Shown here: piece after piece, positions 33,467 through 43,381 of the stretch
Numbering within the stretch: the stretch's first letter is position 1
Layout: every line of letters begins with the position of its first letter
Assembly: GCA_963789215.1 (NCBI GenBank)
Contig: CAWBJY010000014.1
Location: forward strand, 1-64,000
DNA length: 64,000 bases
Direction: 5' to 3'
Origin: Phormidesmis sp963789215
Lineage (GTDB): Bacteria > Cyanobacteriota > Cyanobacteriia > Phormidesmidales > Phormidesmidaceae
Translations under genes and position numbers: made by a program
The notes under the pieces: generated by a model
Seen by the model: the letters and a program-made list of their open reading frames with translations, nothing else
Told to the model about the DNA's origin: nothing
Database searches by the model: none

Positions 33467-36400
33467 TCAGCTAGTTTGCGCTTTTCCAATTCCCGTCGCC
33501 CGGCTCAGCACCCGAGCGCTCCGGCTACGCGCCCCGCTGATATAGGTAAAAAACACTGGCACCACCACTAGCGTCAGCAGCGTCGAAGTAGAAAAGCCGC
33601 CGATCACCGCGATCGCCATTGGACTCCGCGTCTCACCGCCTGCCCCAATCGCCAGCGCAATCGGCACCATCCCCGCCACCGTAGATATAGAGGTCATCAA
33701 AATTGGGCGTAGCCGGGTAATTCCGGCCTCAATCACCGCCTGCCGCCGAGACTTTCCCTCCTTCATTGCAATCAGCGCATAGTCCACCAGCAAAATAGAG
33801 TTCTTCGTCACCAGTCCAATTAGCAGCACCATCCCAATCAGCGCAAACAAACCCAGCGGCTTCTGCGCAACCAGCAGCCCCATCAGCGCCCCACCAATAC
33901 ATAAAGGCAGCGCCACCATCACCGCCAGCGGATAGAGAAAGTCGTTATAAAGCAGCACCAGCACTGCATAAATCATCAAAATAGCCGTCGCGACCGCCAA
34001 CCCAAAGCGGCTAAAAATCTCTTTTTGAATCTCCGCGTCGCCCGTTGGCTGCTCCCTCACCCCATCCGGCAAATTAACCATCGCAGGCAGGGCCTCCACT
34101 GCCTCCACCGCTTGCCCCAGCGTAATCCCTTGAAGATTGCCGCCCACCGTCACCTGACGCGAGCGGTTAAACCGATCAATCTGAGCCGGGCCGCTGCCAA
34201 ACCCAATATCCGCCACCGCAATCAGCGGCACCATCGCCCCATCCTGGCTAGGCACCTGAAGATTCTCCAGCGTACTAATATCGGTTCGCGCCTCCTCACT
34301 CAGACGGACTCGAATCGGAATTTGGCGATCGCCCACATCAAAATCAGCCAAATTCGCCTCCGCATCCCCCAGCGTTGCCAAAGAAGCCGTCCGCGCAATA
34401 CTGTTCACCGACACCCCCAAATCAGCCGCCCGCGCCGGATCGGGTCGAATCAAAACTTCAGGCTGCACCAAAGACGCCGTAGAACTCACTTCCACTAAGC
34501 CAGGCACCTGTCTCATCTGCTGCGTCAGCACCTGCGCCGTCTGCGTCAGCAGCGTCGGATCCTCACCCGTCAGCACAATCTCTATGCCCTTACCGCCGCC
34601 GCCCGCGCCATCCTGATTCTCAAAATTAATCCGAGTCCCCGGAATCTTCTGAAACTGCTCGCGCAAAGCCTGTTCAAACTCCGGTCGAGGAATCCGTTCC
34701 GATTTAGGCTTTAGCTGTACGAACGCCGTTGTCTCACCGGGCTGCTGAATTCTAAACACGCGCTCAGTCGCCGGATTGGCATAAAGCGTATCGTTAATGC
34801 GCTCACCTAGCTGCTCCGTCTTCGCCAAAGTAGACCCCGGCGGCAGATCCACCGATACCGTCGTCAAATCCGTATCACCCGCCTCAAACAAAGAGGTCGG
34901 AATAAACTGAACCAAAAATAGGCTAGACACAAAAAAGACCAGCGCCAGCGAAATTGTTGCTAGCCGATGCCGCAAAGCACTGCTCAGCAACTTGTGATAA
35001 GGCAGCAGATACCGGGGCACCCGCAGCCCATCCGCCGCCACCACCGTATTATCCAGCCCGTCCACCTTTGGCTTTAACAGATAAGCCGACATCATCGGCG
35101 TCACCAAGCGAGCCACCAGCGTAGAAAACATCGTCGCCACCGCCACCGTCACCCCAAACGGCTGAAAAAATTGGCCCGGAATGCCGCCCATAAACGCCAC
35201 CGGAATAAAGACAGCCACAATCGTCGCCGTCGTCGTCACCACCGCTAGCCCTACCTCGTCGGTAGAATCTAGCGCCGCCTGAAACGGCGTTTTCCCCATT
35301 TGAATATGGCGCTCCGCGTTCTCAATCTCCACAATGGCGTCATCTACCAGGTTGCCAACCGCCAGCGTTAGCGCCAGCAAAGACATACTGTTGAGCGTAT
35401 AGCCCAAAGACTGAATCACCAAAAACGTCGGAATAATTGAAAGCGGCAGCGCCGTTGCTGTAATTAAGGTGCTGCGCCAGTCGCGCAGAAAAATTCCAAC
35501 CACTACAATCGCTAAAATGCAGCCTAAAATCAGCGCATCAATCGAAGCCTGATAAGAATCGCGAATCTCATCTGCCCGCGTAAATACCATCTGGAATTCA
35601 GCACCTTTACCCAGCGTTGCGTCCAGCTCAGCGATCGCATCCTTAACCCCATCCTCCACGCTCACCAAAACGCTGCCCTTACTCCGGTAGACCTGAAAGC
35701 CCACCACCGGATCGTCATTTACATAGGCAGACGTACGCACCTCTGCAAAATCATCCTTCACGCTGCCCAAACTCGTCAGCGGCACCGTGCCCCCGCCCGG
35801 CAGCACCACGTTAAACTGCTGCAATCCGTCCACCGTCTTCGCACTACCCAGCGTCCGAATTCCCTGCTCCGCGCCCGCAATATCGCTTCGTCCACCCGGC
35901 AAATTAATGTTGAACTGCCGAATCTGGTCATTCACCGCCGTCGCCGTAATCCCCAGCGCATTAAGCTGGTTAGGATCCAAATCCACCCGGATCTCGCGGT
36001 CTACCCCACCCACGCGCTCCACCTGAGAAACACCCTTCACCGCAAGCAGCCGCCGACTAATCGTCCGATCTACTAAATCGCTCAGCGCCTCCACCGAAAG
36101 CTGATCGGAAGCCACCGTATAGATCACAATGGGCCCGCCCGAAAACTCCAGTCGGCGCACCGTCGGATCTTGCGCATCTTGAGGCAAATCTTGACGAATC
36201 CGCGTAATGGCATCACGCACGTCATTCGTCGCCTGCTCCGTATCCACGCCCAGCGTAAACTCAATCACCGTCTGCGAAGACCCATCGCTCACGGTCGAAG
36301 TCAGCTTATCAATATTGCCAAGCCCCGCAACGGCGTCCTCCACCTTCTTGGTTACCTGAGTCTCCATCTCCTCCGGCCCCGCCCCGGTCTGCTGCACCTG

Positions 36401-36544
36401 AACTAGCACCGCCGGAACGTCAATATTCGGGTTCGCATCAATCCCAAGCCGAGTAAACGCCAGCATTCCAGCCAGCGTCAGCACCAAAAACAGCACAATC
36501 GTCGGCACCGGACGCTTAATCGCCCAGGCAGAAATATTAAACAT
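33467..36544 (-). CDS. RND efflux transporter (HAE1/AcrB family)
   Basis: A 1025-aa inner-membrane proton-driven efflux pump, with twelve TM segments in the usual 1+5+1+5 pattern and two large periplasmic loops. Starts FNISAWAIKRPVPTIVLF. Proton relay residues are present: NLVDDAIVEIEN in TM4 (the paired Asp) and LVTKNSILLVDYA in TM10 (Lys). The ATG overlaps the adaptor's stop codon by one base (TGATG), so the two genes are translationally coupled. Substrates (drugs, metals or lipids) cannot be told. No outer-membrane TolC-type gene is adjacent. Confidence 0.94.
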   Translation of the reverse strand: MFNISAWAIKRPVPTIVLFLVLTLAGMLAFTRLGIDANPNIDVPAVLVQVQQTGAGPEEMETQVTKKVEDAVAGLGNIDKLTSTVSDGSSQTVIEFTLGVDTEQATNDVRDAITRIRQDLPQDAQDPTVRRLEFSGGPIVIYTVASDQLSVEALSDLVDRTISRRLLAVKGVSQVERVGGVDREIRVDLDPNQLNALGITATAVNDQIRQFNINLPGGRSDIAGAEQGIRTLGSAKTVDGLQQFNVVLPGGGTVPLTSLGSVKDDFAEVRTSAYVNDDPVVGFQVYRSKGSVLVSVEDGVKDAIAELDATLGKGAEFQMVFTRADEIRDSYQASIDALILGCILAIVVVGIFLRDWRSTLITATALPLSIIPTFLVIQSLGYTLNSMSLLALTLAVGNLVDDAIVEIENAERHIQMGKTPFQAALDSTDEVGLAVVTTTATIVAVFIPVAFMGGIPGQFFQPFGVTVAVATMFSTLVARLVTPMMSAYLLKPKVDGLDNTVVAADGLRVPRYLLPYHKLLSSALRHRLATISLALVFFVSSLFLVQFIPTSLFEAGDTDLTTVSVDLPPGSTLAKTEQLGERINDTLYANPATERVFRIQQPGETTAFVQLKPKSERIPRPEFEQALREQFQKIPGTRINFENQDGAGGGGKGIEIVLTGEDPTLLTQTAQVLTQQMRQVPGLVEVSSTASLVQPEVLIRPDPARAADLGVSVNSIARTASLATLGDAEANLADFDVGDRQIPIRVRLSEEARTDISTLENLQVPSQDGAMVPLIAVADIGFGSGPAQIDRFNRSRQVTVGGNLQGITLGQAVEAVEALPAMVNLPDGVREQPTGDAEIQKEIFSRFGLAVATAILMIYAVLVLLYNDFLYPLAVMVALPLCIGGALMGLLVAQKPLGLFALIGMVLLIGLVTKNSILLVDYALIAMKEGKSRRQAVIEAGITRLRPILMTSISTVAGMVPIALAIGAGGETRSPMAIAVIGGFSTSTLLTLVVVPVFFTYISGARSRSARVLSRATGIGKAQTS

Positions 36545-37899
36545 CAGCGCACCACCTCTACCAACTCACCATCTTGCAAATAACTTGCCCCTTCAATCAC
36601 CACCGCAGCCTGCGCTTCCAACCCATTCACAATCTCAATTTTTGCCGGTTCAGTCCCCTTCGCCGGAATCCGAGTCCCCACCTCCACTGTCTGCGCTTTC
36701 ACGCCCTGCGGCTTCGCTGAATTCTCTGCAGCCACCGTATAGACAATAAAACTACCGTCCGGCTGTGGTAAAACCGCCCCCGCAGGCACGACGACACCTT
36801 GCTGCGAACCCGTCACGATCGCCGCCTGCAAAAACATTCCAGGTCGCAAACGATCGCTCCCAGGCAGCCCAATTTTCACCGTTGCCTGCCGCGTCTGCGG
36901 ATCAACCGTCGGATCAATACTGCGCACCTGCCCCTGAAGCTGAAGATTCGCATCCGATCCAGATGTAATCTGCACCGCCGTCCCCACATTAATCTGCGCG
37001 AGCTGCGTCTGCGGAATCTTCACCGCCAGCTCTAGCGCCTCGCCGCTAATAATCTCAAACAGCGGAGTGCCCGCATTTGCCGTATCACCTACCGTCGCCG
37101 TCTTACTCGCAATTACCCCACTCTCTGGAGCCAAAACCTCCGTCTGCGCGAGCTGCGTCATCAACCGATCTACCTCCGCCTGGCCGCTGCGAACCGTCGC
37201 CTCAGCGCTGTCCACCGCCGCGATCGCAGACCCCACCGTCTGCCCTTCAGTGGTCGCAGTCGTCCGCCGAGAAGCTAACTCCTCCGCGCTAATCGCTCCC
37301 TTCGCAAACAGCGACTCATAGCGGCCCACGCGATCCTGCGCCTCCGCTAAAGTCGCCCGGTTCTGCGCCACCTGCGCCTGTGCCTGCACTACCTGCGCCC
37401 TAGCCGCACTCACCTGCGCCTGCGCCTGATCAATCTGCGCTCTTAGCACAGCATCATCTAGCACCGCCAAAACCTGACCCGCCACCACGAGATCGCCCTC
37501 ACGCACCAGCACCGACAAAATCTGCAGCCCACTGGCCCTCGGCGACACCGAAAGCAAATCAAACGCCTCCACCGTTCCATTCGTCTCAATTGTCCGCTGA
37601 ACTGGCGCAAGCTCAGCGTTAGCCACCGTTACGCTCGCGCTCGCCACCTGCTCCGCATCAACGCTAGCAGCCCCTTCAGGTGCGCTAGAAGTCGCTATTT
37701 TAGTAGCTCCAAACGCCAGAGCTAGCCCCAGGCCCAGGCCAATTAATAAGCCTTTTGGCCCGCTCAGCCAGCCGCCACGAGCAGCAGGCTTAGACCTTGA
37801 GGCAATGCCCTCTGGAACAAAATCGACGTCTAGCGAATTATCTAGCGAAGCGTCGTCTTCCTTACGTTGAAAATTTTGGTAAGTCACAAATAAGTGCAA
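36544..37899 (-). CDS. RND periplasmic adaptor (HlyD/MFP family)
   Basis: A 451-aa adaptor linking the inner-membrane pump to an outer-membrane channel. The N-terminal TM anchor is at about 49-68 (GLLIGLGLGLALAFGATKIA). A lipoyl half-motif (VSPRASGLQILSVLVREGDLVVAGQVLAVLD) is followed by a long helical hairpin with many QAQAQV repeats (about 155-250), the other lipoyl half (EVLAPESGVIASKTATVGD), then beta-barrel and membrane-proximal domains. Upstream in the same operon as the RND gene. Confidence 0.92.
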   Translation of the reverse strand: MHLFVTYQNFQRKEDDASLDNSLDVDFVPEGIASRSKPAARGGWLSGPKGLLIGLGLGLALAFGATKIATSSAPEGAASVDAEQVASASVTVANAELAPVQRTIETNGTVEAFDLLSVSPRASGLQILSVLVREGDLVVAGQVLAVLDDAVLRAQIDQAQAQVSAARAQVVQAQAQVAQNRATLAEAQDRVGRYESLFAKGAISAEELASRRTTATTEGQTVGSAIAAVDSAEATVRSGQAEVDRLMTQLAQTEVLAPESGVIASKTATVGDTANAGTPLFEIISGEALELAVKIPQTQLAQINVGTAVQITSGSDANLQLQGQVRSIDPTVDPQTRQATVKIGLPGSDRLRPGMFLQAAIVTGSQQGVVVPAGAVLPQPDGSFIVYTVAAENSAKPQGVKAQTVEVGTRIPAKGTEPAKIEIVNGLEAQAAVVIEGASYLQDGELVEVVR

Positions 37900-38304
37900 A
37901 AGAACATTAAGTACGGAAAAAGTGAAAAAACAGGGTCAACTAGAAGAGCTAATAGTCTCTCTACAGCTATCTATCTATGGAAAGAGATTGAGCAGAAAGA
38001 GATGGAGCAAAATCAGTTCTAGCGCGAAGTCTCAACCTAGAGTTCACAAAAGTTCAACATCATTCATTATTACGCACAAAAAGTTGCTTGTGCCTTGGCA
38101 TCAGCCAATCCAGAAAATAGCTACCCGCGATTGTAAATTCGAAGCGATCGCGCTAGCAGCTAAGTCTTTTAATCAAACCTTTCAAAATGTGGCCGCTCAA
38201 CCCGTAAGTCGCTTTCAATAGCGAATAGGCAAGCTTATTTACTGCTACTCTAATCTCCAAAGATAAATCTTAGATAACTCACGGCTGTAACGCTCGCGAT
38301 CGCA
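37900..38304. other. Divergent intergenic region, 405 bp
   Basis: Contains promoters for the efflux operon (left) and the OppC-like gene (right), and a HIP1 site near 38143. A frame at 37922-38221 looks non-coding. Nothing else seen. Confidence 0.4.
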
Positions 38305-39534
38305 ATGGAATCCAAATCTTGGTGGCAAAAGCTAAAGCACAACCCGATTGCTCGCACCGGAGCCATCGTACTAATTATCTTTTACATCGCGGTCATCTTC
38401 GGTGACATCGTTGCCCCCTACGAACCCACCGCCTCACAGCAAAGTGGTTCCCTGCTTCCGCCCACCCAAATCTACTGGCGCACCCAGCAAACCGGCGAGC
38501 TAATCGGCCCCCACATCTACCCCACCATCCAAGGCCCCATCAACCGCCAAACCGGACAGCAAGCACTAGAAGTAGACTTCAGCCGCCCCACGCCCCTCCG
38601 CCTATTCGTCCAGGGCGAAAGCTACCAGCTCTTCAAATTCTCTTTTCCATTCGTCACCAACATCTCTCTCGACGAACCCATCGAACTCAGCGAAGTCACC
38701 CTCTTCCAAGGCATCCCCGGCAACCGTCACCTATTTGGCACTACCGGCGAAAATAGCCCAACCCAATTCAGTCCCACAGAAATTGCAGAAGGCGACGAAA
38801 CCCCCGAAGCCGTCGAACTCGTCCCCGCTTACTTCAATCTCTTAGGCACAGACAACTCAGCTAGAGACGTTTTCAGTCGCCTGGTCTACGGCGGACGCAT
38901 CAGCCTCAGCATCGGCCTAGTCGGTATCGCCATCTCATTCCCATTAGGAATGCTCGTCGGCGGTATTTCCGGCTACTTCGGCGGCGCAGTCGATGCCATC
39001 CTCATGCGCATTGTAGAAGTCATCATGACCATCCCCTCCCTCTACCTGCTGGTTTCACTTAGCGTCATTTTGCCCCAGGGCCTCAGCAGCTCCGAACGCT
39101 TCCTCCTCATCGTCATCATCATCTCTTTCATCACCTGGGCGGGCCTTGCCAGAGTCATTCGCGGCGAAGTCCTCTCGCTTAAAGAGAGAACCTTTGTGCA
39201 GGCTTCTCAATCTATGGGCGGGCGATCGCTCCACATCATCATTCGCCACATCCTGCCGCAAACCGCCACCTACATCATTATTTCCGCCACCCTTGCCGTC
39301 CCCGGCTACATCATCTCCGAAGCCGTCCTCAGTCTCATTGGCCTCGGCATTCAAGAACCCGACCCCTCCTGGGGCAACATGCTCACCGCCGGTAACAACG
39401 CCGCCATTCTCGTCCTTCAGCCCTGGCTCATCTGGCCTCCCGCCGCCCTCATCGTCATCACCGTTCTCTCCTTCAACGTCCTTGGCGACGGCCTCCGCGA
39501 TGCCCTAGACCCTCGCAGCCTACAAGAGCGATAA
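38305..39534 (+). CDS. OppC/DppC-type ABC transporter permease
   Basis: A 409-aa permease of a peptide/nickel-type ABC importer. N-terminal TM at about 20-38, then a roughly 155-residue extracytoplasmic insert (longer than in most OppC proteins, with repeated FxLFxGTTGENSP-like stretches). The BPD_transp_1 core follows with GRISLSIGLVGIAIS, and the EAA loop reads VQASQSMGGRSLHIIIRHILP, the ATPase contact. Five further TM segments. No OppA, OppB or ATPase genes are adjacent, so it partners with distantly encoded subunits, as is frequent in cyanobacteria. Confidence 0.9.
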   Translation: MESKSWWQKLKHNPIARTGAIVLIIFYIAVIFGDIVAPYEPTASQQSGSLLPPTQIYWRTQQTGELIGPHIYPTIQGPINRQTGQQALEVDFSRPTPLRLFVQGESYQLFKFSFPFVTNISLDEPIELSEVTLFQGIPGNRHLFGTTGENSPTQFSPTEIAEGDETPEAVELVPAYFNLLGTDNSARDVFSRLVYGGRISLSIGLVGIAISFPLGMLVGGISGYFGGAVDAILMRIVEVIMTIPSLYLLVSLSVILPQGLSSSERFLLIVIIISFITWAGLARVIRGEVLSLKERTFVQASQSMGGRSLHIIIRHILPQTATYIIISATLAVPGYIISEAVLSLIGLGIQEPDPSWGNMLTAGNNAAILVLQPWLIWPPAALIVITVLSFNVLGDGLRDALDPRSLQER

Positions 39535-40010
39535 GGCGGTCAATAAATTTATCGAGATTAGAAGGTAGAAAAACGATACTGCGCTTAGCTCGGCTCAAGA
39601 GATGCTCAGGAGCTTAAGCATCACGATAGACGGCTCAAAGTCTCTCCTAGTTTGTTCGTTACGTTGTTCTATAAGATCGGACATAGGGTTTAATCAAATA
39701 AGTAAGCTTCCAAGAAGCCAGTTGCAAATAAGCTTGCTGCGCCGCATTTCAATCTATCGAATTCGCGACTGCCGTCATACACCAGGTTTTCTAATCGTAC
39801 TGAGAACCACCTTATGTCAGCGTATACGTACTAAGCTGTCTTGATATACTTTCTGATGACAGCCGTAAGAGCGCGATAAAGCTGGATTTATCAAGCCGTG
39901 GTTCTTGCAAAAAATCTTCATTCTTAGCGATATTTCACCAAAAAGAATCTTGTTTCTCGTTCAGTCAACCGCTAACAGTTAAAACTATCTTGATAAGGCA
40001 AAATCAGTCT
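39535..40010. other. Intergenic region, 476 bp
   Basis: No coding frame, repeat or strong hairpin was recognised. The glycosyltransferase promoter must lie at the right end. Confidence 0.4.
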
Positions 40011-41177
40011 ATGACCATCGGATTAGTCGGACATTACTTGGGCGCAAGAATGGGCATCGGCACCTTTATAGACCGGCTAATCCCTCCCTTAATAGCCGCA
40101 CTCAATGAACGCGGCATCGACGCCAAAGTCATTACTTCTCCCAATGCCCTCAGCCAGACACCCGCTATCCAATCCCTTCAGCAGCGATCGCCCGAAAAAG
40201 TCAGCGTGCTCCCACCGTTAGACTACTCACCCCTCAAGCGATTTGCCTGGGTAGCCACCCAATTCTCCAGCTACTGCCATCAATCCGGCATCGACCAAGT
40301 TCTCTGGCTATCAAACCCCATGGTGCTTCCCTGGCACCCACCTAGCCTGGTTGTCTTACACGACGTTAACGAATGGAAAGCCAAAGAAAAATATGGCTCC
40401 CAAATTAAAACCACGCTGCGCGCCTGGATGTACCTAGAAGCCTCCATTGCCTGGGCTAAAAAAATTATCACCATCAGCGAAGCCACCACCGCCGACCTGC
40501 GCAGATTCCGCCCACAGCCCAACCTGCGCCAAAAAATTAGAACCATCCCCAACGGCCTAGACTCCCCCTTAGCCGACCTCACGCCCGCTGAGATAGACCC
40601 ACCATCAGCGCCTTTTCTCCTCTCAGTCGGACGCATCGACCCCGATGGTAAAAAACTCCCCGAAGCGATCGCCCTCACCCAGGCCCTTCGCACCCTCAGC
40701 CATGACCCCTGGGAAATTCACCTCATGGGCGGCATGAATAAATCCACCCAGCAGGCGGGCGAAGCCTTTTTACAAGAAGTCGAATCTCTGCCCTGGGCCT
40801 ACTATCACGGCTTTACAACAGACGCAGAGCTAGCCGCCTGGTATAGCCAGTCCACCGCCGCCGTATTTCTATCTCAAAATGAAGGCTTCGGTTCTCCCAT
40901 CGCCGAAGCCGCTTCCTTCGGCAAACGAGTGGTCATCAACGCCGATAACCCAGCCTCCTTCGGTGCAGGCGGCGATGCCATCATTCCAGTCGTCCCAGGC
41001 ACTGCCACCGACCAAGCCGAAGGCGCTGCCGCTGCCGTTCTTTCCCAGCTCAAGCGCGACCAGGAAAAATCAGCTTCCTCCGAATCAGCAACGAAAACAA
41101 GTTCCAAGGCTTATACCTACGCCGATGCCGCCGATGCCTACGCCAACGAAATCTCTCAGCTAGCCCAGCCTGTCTAA
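40011..41177 (+). CDS. Glycosyltransferase family 4 (GT-B)
   Basis: A 388-aa GT-B enzyme that transfers a sugar from a nucleotide-sugar to a glycan or lipid. Begins MTIGLVGHYLGARMGIGTF, where a glycine-rich N-terminal loop is typical; an in-frame TTG lies seven codons upstream. The C-terminal donor-binding half has FLLSVGRIDPDGKKLPEAI and the E-x7-E motif in LSQNEGFGSPIAEAASFG. The product is likely cytoplasmic, working in exopolysaccharide or glycolipid synthesis; acceptor unknown. Single gene. Confidence 0.88.
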   Translation: MTIGLVGHYLGARMGIGTFIDRLIPPLIAALNERGIDAKVITSPNALSQTPAIQSLQQRSPEKVSVLPPLDYSPLKRFAWVATQFSSYCHQSGIDQVLWLSNPMVLPWHPPSLVVLHDVNEWKAKEKYGSQIKTTLRAWMYLEASIAWAKKIITISEATTADLRRFRPQPNLRQKIRTIPNGLDSPLADLTPAEIDPPSAPFLLSVGRIDPDGKKLPEAIALTQALRTLSHDPWEIHLMGGMNKSTQQAGEAFLQEVESLPWAYYHGFTTDAELAAWYSQSTAAVFLSQNEGFGSPIAEAASFGKRVVINADNPASFGAGGDAIIPVVPGTATDQAEGAAAAVLSQLKRDQEKSASSESATKTSSKAYTYADAADAYANEISQLAQPV

Positions 41178-41290
41178 CCAGCATTTCTCATCAAAACTGG
41201 GCCACGCGAGAAGATAGCAAAGCGACTGTAGCTACGCGCTAGGCATTTAGCTGAGCGTCTAGCTGACCATCAGGATTGCTCAAAACGAGC

Positions 41291-41719
41291 CTACTCTGCC
41301 GACTTATCTTCTTTCTCTTCTTCTCTCGGCGATTCTTCTTTCACATCGTCCTTGTTCGACTGCTCTAGCAAACGCTCAAAACGATCCTTACTCCAGCGAT
41401 CGGTCGCGTAAGATATTGCGCTAATTTCTTCTAACCGAACCAGCCATACGGTTCTTTGATAAGGCTCATCTGGCAAATCCTCGTCTTCAAAACCTTCAGC
41501 TACATCAACATCGACAACTTCTACATACTCAGCATCTAAATAAATAGGAATGCCCACTAAACGAGTCCCCGGCATTCTAAACCAGACCTCGCTGCCTGAG
41601 TTCAGCGCCTCTTCTAAACGATGATACAGTCGGCTCGAATTTGAAGCAGCAACGGCAGCGGAGCGAGCGTGAGGCTTGTGCTCAAGGCGGGCGCTGTTCT
41701 TCATCATGCCTTCTGTCAT
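41291..41719 (-). CDS. Conserved cyanobacterial hypothetical protein
   Basis: A 142-aa protein preceded by a strong ribosome-binding site (AGGAGG just upstream of the ATG at 41719). The N-terminus is basic, the middle beta-rich (RLVGIPIYLDAEYVEVVDVD, RTVWLVRLEEISAISYATDRW), and the C-terminus is a highly charged Glu/Lys tail (about 115-142). The middle could be a small SH3-like/Sm-like fold. Upstream neighbours accB and efp are on the same strand but about 200 bp away. Function unknown. Confidence 0.72.
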   Translation of the reverse strand: MTEGMMKNSARLEHKPHARSAAVAASNSSRLYHRLEEALNSGSEVWFRMPGTRLVGIPIYLDAEYVEVVDVDVAEGFEDEDLPDEPYQRTVWLVRLEEISAISYATDRWSKDRFERLLEQSNKDDVKEESPREEEKEDKSAE

Positions 41720-41923
41720 AATTTTCCTCCTGAGTACCCAGTTACGGTGGCCAATTTCGTCGGCCGGTTTTGTCGGCTAGTCTTCGGCAAAATAGGCAAG
41801 CCAGTAGCTTAAAGTCCTATTCGCACAGTACTATATCGAGCGCAAAGTAACTTAATGCTCCTACAACATAGCAAATCCTAACAAGTAGTCATCACTATTA
41901 TTTATCTAACCCCGTCTGCCCAC

Positions 41924-42403
41924 CTACTTTGCTGGGCGCACCCGCATCAACGCCTGACCAAACTCAACCGGCTCAGCGTTCTCCACTAAAATATCTACGA
42001 TCTCCCCAGAAACTTCCGCCTCCAGCTCGTTCATCAGCTTCATCGCCTCGATAATACAGACCGTCTGGCCAGACTGAATGCGATCGCCCACTTCTACAAA
42101 CATTGCCTCTTCCGGCGCAGGCGAGCGATAAAACGTCCCCACCATAGGTGCAGTAATCTCCACCAGAGAAGAATCAACGACCGATGCAGCAGGCGCGGCT
42201 GTCTCAGGCGGTGGCGGCGCGGCGGCGGCCACCGGTACAGCAGGTGCGACAGGCGCAGCGCTCATTACCACATCCGGCTGCAAGGCAGAGGGCTTGCGCA
42301 ACGTTAGCTCAAACTCAGAGCTTTTTAGCTGCAGCTCAGCAATATCCGTCTGATTGAGAGCATCTACCAGCTCGCGCAGCTCATTAAAACTAAGATTCAC
42401 CAA
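41924..42403 (-). CDS. accB: Biotin carboxyl carrier protein of acetyl-CoA carboxylase
   Basis: A 159-aa carrier for fatty-acid synthesis. The N-terminal dimerisation segment is at about 1-40. A Pro/Ala linker (45-75) is followed by the biotinyl domain (80-158), with target K122 in the motif EAMKLMNE. The biotin is carboxylated by AccC and delivered to AccA/AccD. Downstream of efp on the same strand (119 bp), an arrangement conserved in many cyanobacteria. The intergenic stretch has a short duplicated CCCCTAGGTCTC motif (about 42504-42533). Confidence 0.96.
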   Translation of the reverse strand: MVNLSFNELRELVDALNQTDIAELQLKSSEFELTLRKPSALQPDVVMSAAPVAPAVPVAAAAPPPPETAAPAASVVDSSLVEITAPMVGTFYRSPAPEEAMFVEVGDRIQSGQTVCIIEAMKLMNELEAEVSGEIVDILVENAEPVEFGQALMRVRPAK

Positions 42404-42522
42404 TAAATCCCCATACAGTATGCGCTCTGAAAATTTAGCCCTGAGAAATTAGCTTACGAGCTAGATCTAGTCTGCAAGCTCAAAGCTCCCTTGAGTCTCA
42501 AAACCCCTAGGTCTCAAAGCCC

Positions 42523-43083
42523 CTAGGTCTCACGGCCCAAGTAAGTATCGTTACGCGTATCAATTTTAATCCGCTCGCCTTGTGAAATAAACAGCGGCAC
42601 CATGACCTGCGCGCCTGTTTCAACAGTAGCGGGCTTAGTACCACCTGTCGCGGTATCTCCCTTCACGCCTGGATCGGTCTGCGTCACCTCTAGCGTCACC
42701 GAGTTCGGCAGCTCCACCTCCAGCACCCGATCATTCCAGGTCAGCACCGTCACTTCCATCTCCTCTTTGAGATATTTCACGCCCGGCCCAATTTGGTCTT
42801 CATTTAGGCGGCTTTCCTCATAGGTTTCCATATCCATAAAGACATACTGGTCACCCTCGCGGTAAGTATGTTGCCGGTTGTTCTTTTCAAGAATGGCCTG
42901 GGGCATCGTTTCACCCGCTCTAAAGGTCTTATCGACCGTGCTGCCGGTTTGCACATTTTTTAGCTTAGTGCGCACAAAAGCAGAGCCTTTACCGGGCTTA
43001 ACATGCAAAAACTCCACGACGCGCCACACGGAGCCATCTAGTTCAATGCTAGTGCCAGTGCGAAAATCATTGCTTGAAATCAT
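42523..43083 (-). CDS. efp: Translation elongation factor P
   Basis: A 186-aa factor that rescues ribosomes stalled at polyproline stretches. Start set at ISSNDFRTG (ATG 43083); a longer frame upstream is non-coding. K32 in HVKPGKGSAFVR is the tip residue that inserts into the ribosome. Three beta-barrel domains fit the length; the C-terminus carries GERIKIDTRNDTYLGRE, the EF-P signature. Operon with accB. Confidence 0.96.
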   Translation of the reverse strand: MISSNDFRTGTSIELDGSVWRVVEFLHVKPGKGSAFVRTKLKNVQTGSTVDKTFRAGETMPQAILEKNNRQHTYREGDQYVFMDMETYEESRLNEDQIGPGVKYLKEEMEVTVLTWNDRVLEVELPNSVTLEVTQTDPGVKGDTATGGTKPATVETGAQVMVPLFISQGERIKIDTRNDTYLGRET

Positions 43084-43161
43084 GGTGATGAAATAGGTTT
43101 GCGAACGCAATCGGCAACTATTGTACTGCCCGGCGGTCAATTGCCCTTCGCCCAGCTTGCC

Positions 43162-43215
43162 GGGTTCGCAAAACTACAAAAGCCAGCCTATAGGGTTTCG
43201 TAAAACTACAAAAGC
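43162..43215. repeat. Direct repeat upstream of efp
   Basis: GGGTTCGCAAAACTACAAAAGC at 43162-43183 is repeated as GGGTTTCGTAAAACTACAAAAGC-like sequence at 43193-43215. About 80-130 bp upstream of efp (43083), so probably regulatory or a promoter duplication. Confidence 0.45.
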
Positions 43216-43381
43216 GCCCGCGCCCGGCTTAGCTCCTCCAGACTGTGGCAAGATTTAAATCGAAAGCCTCTTTAATTTTTCCATGAATTTGCGATCGCCC
43301 CTCTCACTTAGCGGCCCCCACTCAGCGAGTAGTCCAAAAACTCGCTTAGCCATCAGCCACAAAAACAGACTCCTTACTAAA

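Noticed and set aside
34025..34498. An arginine/histidine-rich reading frame inside the RND gene
   Set aside because: It is the antisense shadow of a GC-rich membrane-protein gene.
37922..38221. A 99-aa gene in the divergent intergenic region
   Set aside because: It overlaps the promoter area of the efflux operon and has a composition typical of non-coding sequence.
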